64,000 bases of DNA, taken from Candidatus Peregrinibacteria bacterium. Its GTDB lineage: Bacteria; Patescibacteriota; Gracilibacteria; UBA1369. A program made the position numbers and the translations under genes. Each line of letters opens with the position of its first letter. Positions within the stretch are counted from its first letter, which is position 1. Positions 19,184-28,607 of the stretch are shown piece after piece. The notes beneath the pieces are model-generated. The model was given only the letters and a program-made list of their open reading frames with translations. It was not told the origin of the DNA and searched no databases. Location of the stretch: positions 100,565-164,564 of the forward strand of contig PLYH01000001.1 in the NCBI GenBank assembly GCA_003153355.1, in the 5' to 3' direction.

Positions 19184-20052
19184 TCCTTCTTCGTCGCCAT
19201 CTGGATCGCCTTTTTGCCGGCCATCATCGCCAGCGCACCACCCGGTACAAAATTCGCGACCTCTTTGGCGAAATCGAACAGCTCGTCGTTCGTGAACGCG
19301 TGGCGCAGCTGATCACTGATTTTGCGGCCTTTGCGGATTTCACCGGTCACGCCGTCAAACTCCACGATGGATTTTTTGTTCTTGGCTTCCCAGAAAAATT
19401 CAAAGGTATAAATCGGATAAAAATAGAGACTCAGCTCTTCGATCCCGATTTTTTCATCCAAAATTTCATCGGCCTTAATGGGTTTCACTAAACTGTTCAA
19501 AATCTTCCGCACCAAAAACGAAGCTTTAGTTTCCAGATTGACCACAGGGGTGCCGTCGGAAGTCAGTTCGTCCGTACTCTGCAAAATTTTCGTCGGAAAC
19601 TGAAAATACTTTTTGAAGTCAGCTGGCTGATCCGTCTGGGCATCAACCATGATCTCTTCTTTATAACTTTCACGGCAGTGTTCAACGCCTTCAATTTCGA
19701 AGGTATGGGATTTTGGATCGACCTTATATTCTTTCTCCTGATACTCGACATCTTCAACCACGGTTTCCACCGGAACTTTATAACGGGCTCGGCGTTTATA
19801 TTCAAACGCTGAAGTTCCCACAATGTGCCAGAACGCCTGATAACGCTTTTCTTCGTAACTGATGGCAATATCCTTTGACTGTGGCTGGAACAAAAAAGAC
19901 TGGAGCATACCCATGGCCTTCACTTTATACTCCTCGGCCTGGGCACGGACTTTTTCCCAACCGAGCGAATCCTGAATGAGCAGAAGTTTTTCGCCCTGGA
20001 TTTGAATATTGCCGATACCGCCGCCGGATTTTTTTGAATCTTTGTCAGCCAT
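19180..20052 (-). CDS. Hypothetical protein
   Basis: A 290-aa protein without a signal peptide. It is mixed alpha/beta with an early helical part (LGWEKVRAQAEEYKVKAMGML) and two beta-rich modules. The second contains YPIYTFEFFWEAKNKKSIVE, followed by FDGVTGEIRKG, a pattern often seen where a protein meets a membrane or lipid. A Gly/Ala C-terminus (PGGALAMMAGKKA) ends it. No cysteine-based zinc site is visible and I recognise no family. It is directly downstream of rny (11 bp), so probably in its operon. Confidence 0.6.
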   Translation of the reverse strand: MADKDSKKSGGGIGNIQIQGEKLLLIQDSLGWEKVRAQAEEYKVKAMGMLQSFLFQPQSKDIAISYEEKRYQAFWHIVGTSAFEYKRRARYKVPVETVVEDVEYQEKEYKVDPKSHTFEIEGVEHCRESYKEEIMVDAQTDQPADFKKYFQFPTKILQSTDELTSDGTPVVNLETKASFLVRKILNSLVKPIKADEILDEKIGIEELSLYFYPIYTFEFFWEAKNKKSIVEFDGVTGEIRKGRKISDQLRHAFTNDELFDFAKEVANFVPGGALAMMAGKKAIQMATKKD

Positions 20053-20063
20053 AATGTTGAAAA

Positions 20064-21587
20064 TTAAACTGCAAAGGCTTCCTGGCGGGTCTCACGGATC
20101 ACAGTAACTTTAATCTGGCCGGGATACTGAAGATCACGCTCAATCTTGCGGGAAATGTCGTGGCTCAATTTGATCGCGCCAAGATCATCAACTTCGGAAG
20201 AGACAAAAATTCTTACTTCAGCACCGGCCTGGATTGCATACGCTTTCACCACTCCATCAAACGAGGTTGCGGTATTTTCAAGTTCATCCAAACGCTTGAT
20301 GAATGAATCCAGATTTTCGCGGTTCGCGCCCGGACGTGATTCGGAAATCGCGTTCGCGGCCTGAACGACCATTGATTCAAGCGTAGCGGTATTCGGATCG
20401 CCCATCTCGCCTTCAATCGCGCGGGTCACGGAATCCGGAAGACCGAATTTCTTGGCGATGTCGCGGCCGATCACTGCAGGATTTCCCTGGATTTCATGAT
20501 CAACGGCTTTACCGATATCATGAAGCAGACCTGCTTTGCGGCAAATATTAATGTCAGCGCCAAGTTCAGACGCCAGATTTGCAGCCAGGAAAGAAACTTC
20601 CATGGAATGCTTCAAAACGTTCTGGCCGTAGCTGGTACGGAACTTAAGGCGGCCCAATAATTTAATAAGGTTCGGGTGAAGACCGGCGACACCTGTTTCA
20701 TACGCTGCCTTTTCACCGAGTTCTTTAATCATATTGTTCACTTCTTCTTTCGTCTTTTCTACGGCTTCCTCAATGCGGGCCGGATGAATGCGTCCGTCGG
20801 CGATCAATTTCTCAAGCGCCATCTTGGCAATATAACGGCGGACGAGATCAAAACCGGAAATCACGATTGAACCCGGGGTATCGTCAACGATGACATCAAT
20901 GCCCGTCGCTTCTTCAAAGGAGTTAATGTTTCTTCCTTCACGACCGATAATGCGGCCTTTGAGGTCATCACTTGGAAGGTTGATGACGGTAACCGTGGAT
21001 TCCGTCGCGGTTTCAGCGGCGTACTTCTGGATCGCGTCAGCCAAAATAAATTTAGCTTTTTCTTTGGCGCGGTCCATGAGTTCCTTTTCCGAACGTTTAA
21101 TATGTTCAACGATTTCGGCTTTGGAATCTTCCTCAACCTGTTTCAGCAAAATCGCTTTTGCTTCCTCGCGTGAAAGTTTCGCGACTTTTTCAAGTTCTAT
21201 GGACTGCAGATCGTGAATCTTCTGAACCTCTTCACGCAGCTGTTTGACCGAAAGAACTTTGGCATCAAGATCTGTCTTCAGCTGATCTGAAGCCTGGATC
21301 TTTTTGTCGAGCGTTTCCTCTTTCTCCACTAAACGTTCTTCCACTTTATCCAGTTGTCCGCGCTTTTTTTCTTCTTCCGATTTTACCTTTTCAAGTTCTT
21401 TGAGCGCGTCGTTTTTGGCCTCGTAAAGAATTTCTTTGGCTTTGGCCTGAGCCTGCTGAAGCAGCTTATCTCCCTGGTCGACGGTATCTTTATTTTTGGC
21501 TTCAATCTGTTTTTTCTGATAAAAATATCCGCCAACCGCACCAAGGATGAGAGCTACCAGCGCAATAAGTAATGCACCGGCTGACAT
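20064..21587 (-). CDS. rny: Ribonuclease Y
   Basis: A membrane-anchored endoribonuclease that starts mRNA decay. From the ATG at 21,587 it is 507 aa. It has an N-terminal membrane helix (LLIALVALILGAVGGYFY), a long coiled coil (about residues 20-190), and a KH domain (INLPSDDLKGRIIGREGRN). The HD domain has LLHDIGKAVDHEIQG and the preceding HSMEVS. A frame extension to 21,632 is possible but unnecessary. Confidence 0.95.
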   Translation of the reverse strand: MSAGALLIALVALILGAVGGYFYQKKQIEAKNKDTVDQGDKLLQQAQAKAKEILYEAKNDALKELEKVKSEEEKKRGQLDKVEERLVEKEETLDKKIQASDQLKTDLDAKVLSVKQLREEVQKIHDLQSIELEKVAKLSREEAKAILLKQVEEDSKAEIVEHIKRSEKELMDRAKEKAKFILADAIQKYAAETATESTVTVINLPSDDLKGRIIGREGRNINSFEEATGIDVIVDDTPGSIVISGFDLVRRYIAKMALEKLIADGRIHPARIEEAVEKTKEEVNNMIKELGEKAAYETGVAGLHPNLIKLLGRLKFRTSYGQNVLKHSMEVSFLAANLASELGADINICRKAGLLHDIGKAVDHEIQGNPAVIGRDIAKKFGLPDSVTRAIEGEMGDPNTATLESMVVQAANAISESRPGANRENLDSFIKRLDELENTATSFDGVVKAYAIQAGAEVRIFVSSEVDDLGAIKLSHDISRKIERDLQYPGQIKVTVIRETRQEAFAV

Positions 21588-22002
21588 ATCGTAAAAGTAA
21601 GGGAATAGGATCATCCCAAGAAGTTCATTCAAATTCCATGTTCAAAGAGTCCTGCTATTCTAGCAGTTTTAAACGCTCAAAACCTTGTTGGTATGCGCTT
21701 GGAGAAATCATTGGGAAACTATTCTGATCGGATTTCTGGTGACTCTGTGAAGGGGAAATTTTGTAAGAAATGACCTCTTGTGATTTTTACTATCAACAGC
21801 ATAAAACACCGCACCCTGGCAAGTCAAACAGGGCATAAATGGTGTTGGCTTCTTTAGAGCCAAATCAGGATTTTGAAGTTCAAAAAGGCATTGACGTAAA
21901 AAGATAAATGTTTCAAAAACACCAGCTCTTCAATTTAAGAAAAATTTAAGAGCCGTTCATGTGCGGAGAGTAGGTTGAAGAAAAATCCTAACTCCAAAAA
22001 TT
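21588..22002. other. Gene-free gap with four hairpins
   Basis: No credible gene is found in 415 bp. It holds several inverted repeats: CTGCTA/TAGCAG (21,651-21,665); AACACC/GGTGTT enclosing CCCTG/CAGGG (21,805-21,846); TTGGCT/AGCCAA (21,845-21,863); and GCTCTT/AAGAGC enclosing AATTT/AAATT (21,925-21,953). It separates the divergent rny and lamin-tail genes and must hold both promoters. I could not place either with confidence. Confidence 0.4.
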
Positions 22003-23784
22003 ATGAAAAACAAAATTGTCATTCTCCAAATTACCTTGCTGGCTTCTTTGTTTCTGAACGGCGTCGCACACGCCCAGCCTTCAACCGAAAACTCCGCGAC
22101 TCCCGAAGTGTTGAGCGAACCCGGAGCAAAATTGCTCATCACCGAGGTAAATTTCAAAAACAAACAGAACGACTGGGTGGAACTGTATTATGAATCCCCT
22201 GCCCGCCAATCATTCAATATCAAAGGGTTTCAGTTCCAGGACGACAATGTTTTCAAAAAAATCGACGGAGATTATGTACTCAATTCCGGACAATATTATA
22301 CGCTGACGTTCAAAAGCGCAGACGCCGATAACGCGCAAACCCGCACCCTCGCAACGACCCGCAGCGGACTCACAGGCACCACGGAACAAATGATCATAAA
22401 AGATCCAGGTGGAAAAATTATCGACGCGGTCTGTTGGGCCAGCGCCACACCGACGAACGACGAAGTCAAAGACATGCAAAAACTTTTCCAGGCAGGCGGC
22501 TGGACATCCCCGGACCCGGCGAGCTGTTTTCCCAGTGCCAACGTAGGCACGAACCAAAGTATTGCCCGCAATAACTTCAACGACACGAATTCCGTGGACG
22601 ACTGGAGTCTGGCTCAAAACACCACGGCGGGTGCTGCCAATAATACGGACACAGGAAGTTCAAACGATTCAAACAGTTCAACAGCAAACGCAAATGATAA
22701 TTCAAGCAGCCAAAGCAGCGACTCCGGTGACACAACCAACGACAATTCCATGACGCCGATTTTTCAGACCGGCCCAGCAGATAACACCACTTCAAACGAC
22801 GCAAGTGACACCACAACCTCAACATCATCTTCTCCAAAATCCTCTTCAGCAAAAAAAGCTTCAAAATCTAAAAAGTCCTCGAGTGCCGCTCCAAAAACCG
22901 TCAAAAAATCTTCAACGAAAAACAAAAAATACAAAACCGGCGATGTAAGTTCAGATATTATTATTTCAGAAATTCTTCCTCATCCATCAAAAGACCAGCG
23001 CAACAACGAATGGATCGAACTCACCAACACCGGCGACACAACGGTAAATCTGGGCAACTGGCAGCTTGACGACAGCGATGGGGGCAGTAAACCCTACACC
23101 CTCCCCGACACGCTAAAAATTCAGCCGGGAAATGCCGTCATTATAGGTTCACACGATTCCAAACTTTCGCTTGGAGACAGCAAAGACCAGGTTAGACTCT
23201 TTGATCCCACGGGAAAACTGCTGCAAACCGTAGATTATGACGAAGCTCCCAAAGACCAATCCTATGCCTGGATTACGGTTGATAAAGAAGACGGTTCAAT
23301 GGAACAGCAATGGCTCTGGGAAAATACCCCGACTCCCGGCGTACCGAACCCGCCCTATAAAGAAATGACCGGAACGATTGTCCAGGATCCCGAATTTGCC
23401 GACACCTACCATTTTATTTTGCAAACATCGGGCGGTGCACAGCATACTGTTCTCTTCAGCGAATCGCTCATTGCCGGACCTTTGGCCAAAGCAACATTCA
23501 CCAAGGGCACGCAGATAAAAATCCTCGGCATCTCACTGCCCTCAACCAACGCAACGGAAAATGAAACACAGCAAATCAGCACGGAACAGTTTGCCTCAAA
23601 CTCTGAACAAGATCTGCCAAACGCTTTCCAACTCAAAAAATTTGAAGTCATTCAAGCCGCTTCGCCACCAAATCCGAATGCAGATCCGTCTTCACCCTGG
23701 ATGTTCTTCGGCCTTCTGCCACCCGGAGGCGCAGGATTTTGGTACGGGGTAAAGAAAATAAGAAAAATTTATGGTAAAATATAA
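22003..23784 (+). CDS. Secreted surface protein with two lamin-tail domains
   Basis: A 593-aa protein. The signal peptide (ITLLASLFLNGVAHAQP) is followed by a lamin-tail domain (LLITEVNFKNKQNDWVELYY). Then comes a long Ser/Asn/Thr/Lys-rich linker (about residues 205-310), and a second lamin-tail domain (IIISEILPHPSKDQRNNEWI) ending in WENTPTPGVPN. An OB-like beta part and a hydrophobic, basic C-terminus (FGLLPPGGAGFWYGVKKIRK) could anchor it. Lamin-tail domains in bacteria occur on extracellular nucleases and surface proteins; no nuclease motif is seen here. Confidence 0.85.
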   Translation: MKNKIVILQITLLASLFLNGVAHAQPSTENSATPEVLSEPGAKLLITEVNFKNKQNDWVELYYESPARQSFNIKGFQFQDDNVFKKIDGDYVLNSGQYYTLTFKSADADNAQTRTLATTRSGLTGTTEQMIIKDPGGKIIDAVCWASATPTNDEVKDMQKLFQAGGWTSPDPASCFPSANVGTNQSIARNNFNDTNSVDDWSLAQNTTAGAANNTDTGSSNDSNSSTANANDNSSSQSSDSGDTTNDNSMTPIFQTGPADNTTSNDASDTTTSTSSSPKSSSAKKASKSKKSSSAAPKTVKKSSTKNKKYKTGDVSSDIIISEILPHPSKDQRNNEWIELTNTGDTTVNLGNWQLDDSDGGSKPYTLPDTLKIQPGNAVIIGSHDSKLSLGDSKDQVRLFDPTGKLLQTVDYDEAPKDQSYAWITVDKEDGSMEQQWLWENTPTPGVPNPPYKEMTGTIVQDPEFADTYHFILQTSGGAQHTVLFSESLIAGPLAKATFTKGTQIKILGISLPSTNATENETQQISTEQFASNSEQDLPNAFQLKKFEVIQAASPPNPNADPSSPWMFFGLLPPGGAGFWYGVKKIRKIYGKI

Positions 23785-23802
23785 AGAGCTCAACAATGAA
23801 GT

Positions 23803-24546
23803 ATGCAATCACCTGGAATTATCATCGCATTTTTGGCCGGAGTTCTTTCCGTGGCGTCACCGTGCATTCTTGCCGTCATGCCCTCTTTTGTCGGTTATAT
23901 AACAGGCGTATCGCTTTCCAAAGGCTACAGAAATCTTGAAAAAAAAGAGGCGAAAAGAAAACTGTTCCTGAACACGCTCTTATTCGGCATTGGATTTTCT
24001 CTGGTCTTTCTTATACTCGGAGCAGTCATTGGGGCACTCGGTGAAGCTTTGATTCTCAACCGTCCGATCTTCCAGGTTATCGGGGGCGCGCTCATGGTCA
24101 TCTTTGGATTACAGCTTACCGGGTTGATCCAGCTGAACATGTTCATGAAAGAAAAAAAGTTCGAACTTAGTCCTAAACTCAAAAAAATCGAATACCTCCG
24201 TTCATTCATGGCCGGAATGGTTTTTGCTTTCGGCTGGGCGCCATGCTACGGACCGATTCTTGGAGCGATTTTTACATTGGCCGCAACGCAGGCCAATTTT
24301 GGACAAGCAATTCTCCTCTTCGCTTTTTATTCTCTGGGATTTTTGCTTCCGCTCTTCATTTTTACTTTTTTCATCGCCTACGCATCGGAAAAATTGAAAA
24401 AATTCCAGAAAGCCGCTCGCTACTCTTCAGTGATCGCCGGATCGTTTGTCATGATCCTCGGATTCCTGTTAATGACGAATAATTTAAGCTCTCTGGTGAA
24501 CTGGATAAATATGTCGTATAATGTGAATAACATTTCACTCCTTTAA
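23803..24546 (+). CDS. ccdA: CcdA/DsbD-type transmembrane thiol electron carrier
   Basis: Moves reducing electrons from cytoplasmic thioredoxin to the outside of the membrane. It is 247 aa with six membrane segments. The two expected cysteines are C21 (SVASPCILAVMPSF) and C148 (FGWAPCYGPILGA), matching CcdA. It lies 18 bp after the lamin-tail gene and 8 bp before a DsbA-like gene, so the three are likely one operon that handles disulfides in secreted proteins. Confidence 0.92.
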   Translation: MQSPGIIIAFLAGVLSVASPCILAVMPSFVGYITGVSLSKGYRNLEKKEAKRKLFLNTLLFGIGFSLVFLILGAVIGALGEALILNRPIFQVIGGALMVIFGLQLTGLIQLNMFMKEKKFELSPKLKKIEYLRSFMAGMVFAFGWAPCYGPILGAIFTLAATQANFGQAILLFAFYSLGFLLPLFIFTFFIAYASEKLKKFQKAARYSSVIAGSFVMILGFLLMTNNLSSLVNWINMSYNVNNISLL

Positions 24547-24554
24547 TCGCAGTT

Positions 24555-25355
24555 ATGAAAAACACAAACCCATGGATGCTCGCGACGATTTTCTTACTCG
24601 GTCTGATTATCGGCTTTCTTATTGGAAGATTAACGCTCGGTTCAACGATCCTTCCTGCCAATCCGGCGATGGGAACAAACAACGTCATGAATCAGGGATC
24701 AACCGGCTCCACCGCGGGAACAATCGCTGACAACTCCGGAACCGCAATAAACCCAACCGCGGCTCAGCAGCCAACGATGCAAACAAATCCGGTCAACGAC
24801 TACACCAACATCGACAAATCAGTAGACAGCGACGGCCATTTTTCACTCGGCAACAAAAACGCCAAAGTAAAAATCGTTGAATTCGGAGATTTCCAGTGTC
24901 CGTTCTGCTACCGCTATTTCATGACAGCTTTCCCTCAAATCCTGACGGACTATGTTGCCACAGGAAAAGTTTATTACACTTTCCATAACTATCCGCTCAA
25001 CATTCACCCTCAGGCTCCAAAAGCCGCTGAAGCGTCTCTTTGCGCAGCGGACCAAAATAAATACTGGGAATATCACGACCTGCTTTTTGCCAACCAGAAC
25101 TTATGGTCAGGCAATGACAACGACGTTCAGGTCTTTGAAAATCTTGCCCAAAGTGCGGGAATGGACAGCGGCAAATTCAGCCAGTGTTTAAGCAGCGGCA
25201 AGTATACAGCAACCGTAAACGCGGACATTGCCAGCGGCGACAAAAAAGGCATTTCCGGAACACCGACCATTTTCATCGATGACCAAAAAGTCGTCGGCGC
25301 ACAGGACTATTCCGTCTTCAAACAAACCATCGATCAGGAACTGAACAAAAAATAA
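24555..25355 (+). CDS. Membrane-anchored DsbA-family thiol-disulfide oxidoreductase
   Basis: A 266-aa protein with an N-terminal membrane anchor (ATIFLLGLIIGFLIGRL), then a Ser/Thr/Asn/Ala-rich linker. The thioredoxin-fold DsbA domain has the active site C115-P-F-C118 (GDFQCPFCYRYF) and the cis-Pro loop GTPTIFIDD. This resembles DsbA/BdbD proteins of Gram-positive bacteria that oxidise or isomerise cysteines outside the membrane. Its partner CcdA is directly upstream. Confidence 0.9.
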   Translation: MKNTNPWMLATIFLLGLIIGFLIGRLTLGSTILPANPAMGTNNVMNQGSTGSTAGTIADNSGTAINPTAAQQPTMQTNPVNDYTNIDKSVDSDGHFSLGNKNAKVKIVEFGDFQCPFCYRYFMTAFPQILTDYVATGKVYYTFHNYPLNIHPQAPKAAEASLCAADQNKYWEYHDLLFANQNLWSGNDNDVQVFENLAQSAGMDSGKFSQCLSSGKYTATVNADIASGDKKGISGTPTIFIDDQKVVGAQDYSVFKQTIDQELNKK

Positions 25356-25375
25356 TATCGTCAGACTGAACAACA

Positions 25376-25406
25376 AAACCCCGATCGAAATGGTCGGGGT
25401 TTTTTA
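25376..25406 (+). terminator. Rho-independent terminator of the ccdA-dsbA operon
   Basis: Stem AAACCCCGA / TCGGGGTTT with a 9-nt loop and a following run of six T, 20 bp after the stop codon. The next gene is convergent. Confidence 0.85.
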
Positions 25407-25434
25407 ATTTCTGAAAAAACTCTGATGAGCTGAT

Positions 25435-26205
25435 CTACTTCATCAAACGGTAAAGAATTTCCGCAAACTGCGAGCGCTTTAAAAAGGCGTTGGCCGCCGC
25501 AGAGTCTGTAAGGTTCGGAACCTGAACCGGAGTCACCTCGGTATTCCAGGTGATCAAATTTTTACTGAGCGCCGTCCATATATAAGGAGTAAACCAGGCT
25601 TTTGGATCAAGATTCATACCCGGAACAGAAGAGCTTTGAAGAAGTTTTACGCGATATTCCGTCAAAAGAATTTTCAATGCCTCCGCAACGGTCACGCTGT
25701 CGCCCGGGTGGAACGTTTTATCCTTATAACCCTGAACCAGCCCTTCGGCTTCGGCGTAACAAACATAGGTCGCAAACCATTCATCTTTTACATCCCTGAA
25801 ACAGGTATGGTAAATAACCGCTGTCGGAGAAATTTTCTGCGCATCGAACAAAAGTTTTAAAAGTTCCCCGCGGCTGACAAAACTATCGGGTTTAAAAGTT
25901 CCGTCAGGATATCCGTTCAAAATATGATGGTCTTTTAAATATTTAATGGCCGCGGCGTTGGGATGATTGGAAGAAACGTCTTTAAAAATCATGGTAGCCG
26001 GTAAAGGTTCTGCTGTTATGGCCTTTCCGGGAAAAAGCCCCGTGGCCAAAGCGGAGTCATTCAAAATGGTACGCACCGATGGAAAAAATAAAAGGCCGAT
26101 GATCAGGCCTACTGATGTTCCGACAAAGACCGTACCGAAAGCCGCCACTCTATGTTGGAAGAATTTTGTGAAAAAAGATGCGGATTGTTTTTTATCTTGT
26201 GCCAT
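25435..26205 (-). CDS. Membrane-anchored SLH-domain protein
   Basis: A 256-aa protein with an N-terminal membrane segment (VAAFGTVFVGTSVGLIIGLLF). It has two S-layer-homology modules: one with ILNGYPDGTFKPDSFVSRGE, and one with LVQGYKDKTFHPGDSVTVAE. A third, degenerate one follows. SLH modules usually bind cell-wall polymers; here the anchor would keep the domains outside the membrane. Confidence 0.88.
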   Translation of the reverse strand: MAQDKKQSASFFTKFFQHRVAAFGTVFVGTSVGLIIGLLFFPSVRTILNDSALATGLFPGKAITAEPLPATMIFKDVSSNHPNAAAIKYLKDHHILNGYPDGTFKPDSFVSRGELLKLLFDAQKISPTAVIYHTCFRDVKDEWFATYVCYAEAEGLVQGYKDKTFHPGDSVTVAEALKILLTEYRVKLLQSSSVPGMNLDPKAWFTPYIWTALSKNLITWNTEVTPVQVPNLTDSAAANAFLKRSQFAEILYRLMK

Positions 26206-26305
26206 AATTTCCTGAAACTCTAAGTATCAAGAAATTATAACATAAATAAAACATTTAGCAAAGAAGCTGGAAGAAAATTTCCAAGTAAAAAGCTTCAATC
26301 AAAAA

Positions 26306-27052
26306 TTAATGTGCCTGGGGTGTAAACAAAAGACCTACTCCGTAACCCGCAAGGGCTGAAACCATACCGATGATTGCCATCTGAAGACCGGTCTTTCCCC
26401 AGCTGCCCACAGTAAGTTTGGCTTTCACCATTCCAACCAGAAAAAGCGCAATCGCCGAAACCACCATCGACGTATAAATGCCTGCCTGAACCGGCAGAAA
26501 AAAGAAAGGCCATAACGGAATAAGTGAGCCCAATAAAGCCGAAAAACCGACGATGCCAGCAGCTGATAATGGACGCTTTTCTTCAACCTTGGTAAGATCC
26601 AGCTCTTCGCGCATCATTGTTTCCAGCCAGATCTTTTCATCGGAAACAATAACTTTTACGATATCTTCCAGAAGTTTTCCTTTAAAACCCTTTTGGCGGT
26701 AAATTTGGCGGATCTCTTCGGTTTCAAGTTCCGGGACCTCTTTAATTTCGCGTTTTTCACGCGCCAGTTCACTGAAATAAAAATCACGTTCGGCCAGTTT
26801 GGAAGTGTAAGCCACCGCGGCCATGGAAATGGATTCGGCAAATGTGGCCGCAAGACCTCCGGCAAGGACAATGCGCGTGTCCTGCGAAGCCGCTGCTACG
26901 CCCAAAATAACTCCCAATACATTCACCAGGCCGTCCTGACCGCCCAAAATAACCTCGCTTAAACGGTTGGTGCGGTGCTGTTCACCGACAAACGGAAGAG
27001 CCGGATCAATTTTTATAATTTTCCTGGAAAGACTTGAGCGCTTTTTTTTCAT
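26306..27052 (-). CDS. VIT1/CCC1 family metal transporter
   Basis: A 248-aa protein with five membrane segments. The pattern HRTNRLSEVILGGQDGLVNV, followed by LGVAAASQDTRIVLAGG and the amphipathic FAESISMAAVAYTS, is typical of VIT1/CCC1 iron/manganese transporters. The Glu-rich loop (EKREIKEVPELETEEIRQIY) corresponds to the metal-binding domain found in this group. It is the last gene of a tightly packed minus-strand run. Confidence 0.9.
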   Translation of the reverse strand: MKKKRSSLSRKIIKIDPALPFVGEQHRTNRLSEVILGGQDGLVNVLGVILGVAAASQDTRIVLAGGLAATFAESISMAAVAYTSKLAERDFYFSELAREKREIKEVPELETEEIRQIYRQKGFKGKLLEDIVKVIVSDEKIWLETMMREELDLTKVEEKRPLSAAGIVGFSALLGSLIPLWPFFFLPVQAGIYTSMVVSAIALFLVGMVKAKLTVGSWGKTGLQMAIIGMVSALAGYGVGLLFTPQAH

Positions 27053-27085
27053 AATCTTTCAAATGAAAAACTCATGGGCATTATA

Positions 27086-27556
27086 TCACACCAGCTTGAG
27101 AATATAAAAAATTCCCGCGCGCCTGTAATGCCACAATGGTTTGAGTGAACGCTGAAACCCCGCATGTTCGTAAAAACGGATTGCGTCTTCAAATTGCCGG
27201 GCCGTAGAAAGCCAAATTTCGTTATAGCCCGCAGCTCGGATAAATCCGACGGCTTTTTCATAAAGCTGCTTGCCGAATCCCCGCTTCCGGTACTCGTTCA
27301 AAATATAAAAATGACGGAGCTTGCAAACCTTATTGCTGATTTTACTCACGGCAATTGAACCAACGATCAGTTCGCCTCCCTGCGAATCATCAACCAAAAC
27401 AAAATACTGGCCGTTTCTTTTGGTGTAATATTGAGGAATGTCCAAAATATCGCGATCCAGGATCTTATCAAACGCCATGCCGAACTCCTTGAGCACCGTA
27501 TCGTTCAAAGCAATAATGTTTGCTTCATCGCCCGGTTGATAAGGTCTGATCGCCAT
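27086..27556 (-). CDS. GNAT-family N-acetyltransferase
   Basis: A 156-aa acetyl-CoA-dependent transferase. The acetyl-CoA-binding stretch reads LRHFYILNEYRKRGFGKQLY, with the later WLSTARQFEDAIRFYEHAGF, typical of GNAT enzymes. The substrate is unknown. It starts 2 bp after the pterin dehydratase stop codon. Confidence 0.88.
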   Translation of the reverse strand: MAIRPYQPGDEANIIALNDTVLKEFGMAFDKILDRDILDIPQYYTKRNGQYFVLVDDSQGGELIVGSIAVSKISNKVCKLRHFYILNEYRKRGFGKQLYEKAVGFIRAAGYNEIWLSTARQFEDAIRFYEHAGFQRSLKPLWHYRRAGIFYILKLV

Positions 27557-27558
27557 AT

Positions 27559-27888
27559 TTATTTTTCAAGCAAAGCATCAATCTTGGCCGCCAGAATAAA
27601 ATCGTTCTCGGTAAGTCCGCCTACTTTATGCGTACTCATCTGCAAACGGACCCGGTTATAAAAAACAAACATGTCGGGATGATGGCCTTCCTGCTCGGCA
27701 AGATCGCCCACTTTGCGGATAAAACCCATGGACTCCTTGAAATTCTTAAAACGGAACTCCCGTTCAATGGATTTTTGATGAAGCGTCCATTGGGAAATCT
27801 CCTTGTGATAAGCCTGAGCCTCAATTTTAGGAAGCACCTGCATATCGCCCGTTTCGGGGGGAACGCAATGTTTTTTGAGTAAATTCAT
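27559..27888 (-). CDS. Pterin-4a-carbinolamine dehydratase family protein
   Basis: A 109-aa protein. The family signature is near the C-terminus: AEQEGHHPDMFVFYNRVRLQ followed by STHKVGGLTENDFILAAKID. In other organisms it dehydrates 4a-hydroxy-tetrahydropterins or acts in molybdopterin-linked or regulatory roles. No aromatic amino acid hydroxylase is near, so its role here is open. Confidence 0.9.
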   Translation of the reverse strand: MNLLKKHCVPPETGDMQVLPKIEAQAYHKEISQWTLHQKSIEREFRFKNFKESMGFIRKVGDLAEQEGHHPDMFVFYNRVRLQMSTHKVGGLTENDFILAAKIDALLEK

Positions 27889-27920
27889 GGCAAAAAAAAT
27901 AAAACGCCTATACCTTACTC

Positions 27921-28598
27921 TTATTTAATGAAAGATGGAATCTTCGGCAGTTTAATCTTTTTAAGAGGAGGATCGGGAGGCGGCCTCAAACTAAAATGCA
28001 AATAAATAATAACGCTTAATAATGCAGAGAAAAAGCACCAGACCGAAAAACAGCTCACCGTATAAAATTGAAAGGCAATGAAGAAAGAAATAAAAAGCGC
28101 CAATCCGAAAATTTTCACGTAGCGATGACTCGAAAAAGCACAACAGAGACATACTGTCATCAAATACAGAATCATCAAAATATTCGCGAAAGATTCAGGA
28201 ACAATGTAAACGATACTGTTGCCGGCGATAAGAGAATAAACCGGCACGGTACAAATAATATAAAGCTGCGAAAATCCGACCGCCACGCCGATGCCAAAAA
28301 AGAACACCAGAATCTTTCTCCGGATCTGGTCATGCTCCAAAGTCATAATTGCAAAAGGGAGCCAGATCGGCCAAAAAACGTGAGGAAAAAGCACAAACGC
28401 ATAACTCATGGCCGTGTTGAACCATACCGAACCGAAAGAGACCCAGACAAATCCTTCAATAATCTGCTGGATACCGAAGATTAAGGGAAAGAGCGCAAAA
28501 GGAAGCTCGGTCTTATCACGAACTTTTTTGAGCGTCATCACGCCACCGGCAGTTAACACACCACCGGCGACAAAACTCACCGGCGCGGAAAAACACAT
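27921..28598 (-). CDS. DUF6629-like integral membrane protein
   Basis: A 225-aa protein with about seven hydrophobic segments. The start MCFSAPVSFVAGGVLTAGGV followed by a PLIFGIQQIIEGFVW stretch is characteristic of a widespread group of bacterial membrane proteins of unknown function (DUF6629). It begins 9 bp after the FMN reductase gene. Confidence 0.75.
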   Translation of the reverse strand: MCFSAPVSFVAGGVLTAGGVMTLKKVRDKTELPFALFPLIFGIQQIIEGFVWVSFGSVWFNTAMSYAFVLFPHVFWPIWLPFAIMTLEHDQIRRKILVFFFGIGVAVGFSQLYIICTVPVYSLIAGNSIVYIVPESFANILMILYLMTVCLCCAFSSHRYVKIFGLALFISFFIAFQFYTVSCFSVWCFFSALLSVIIYLHFSLRPPPDPPLKKIKLPKIPSFIK

Positions 28599-28607
28599 AA
28601 AGAAAAA

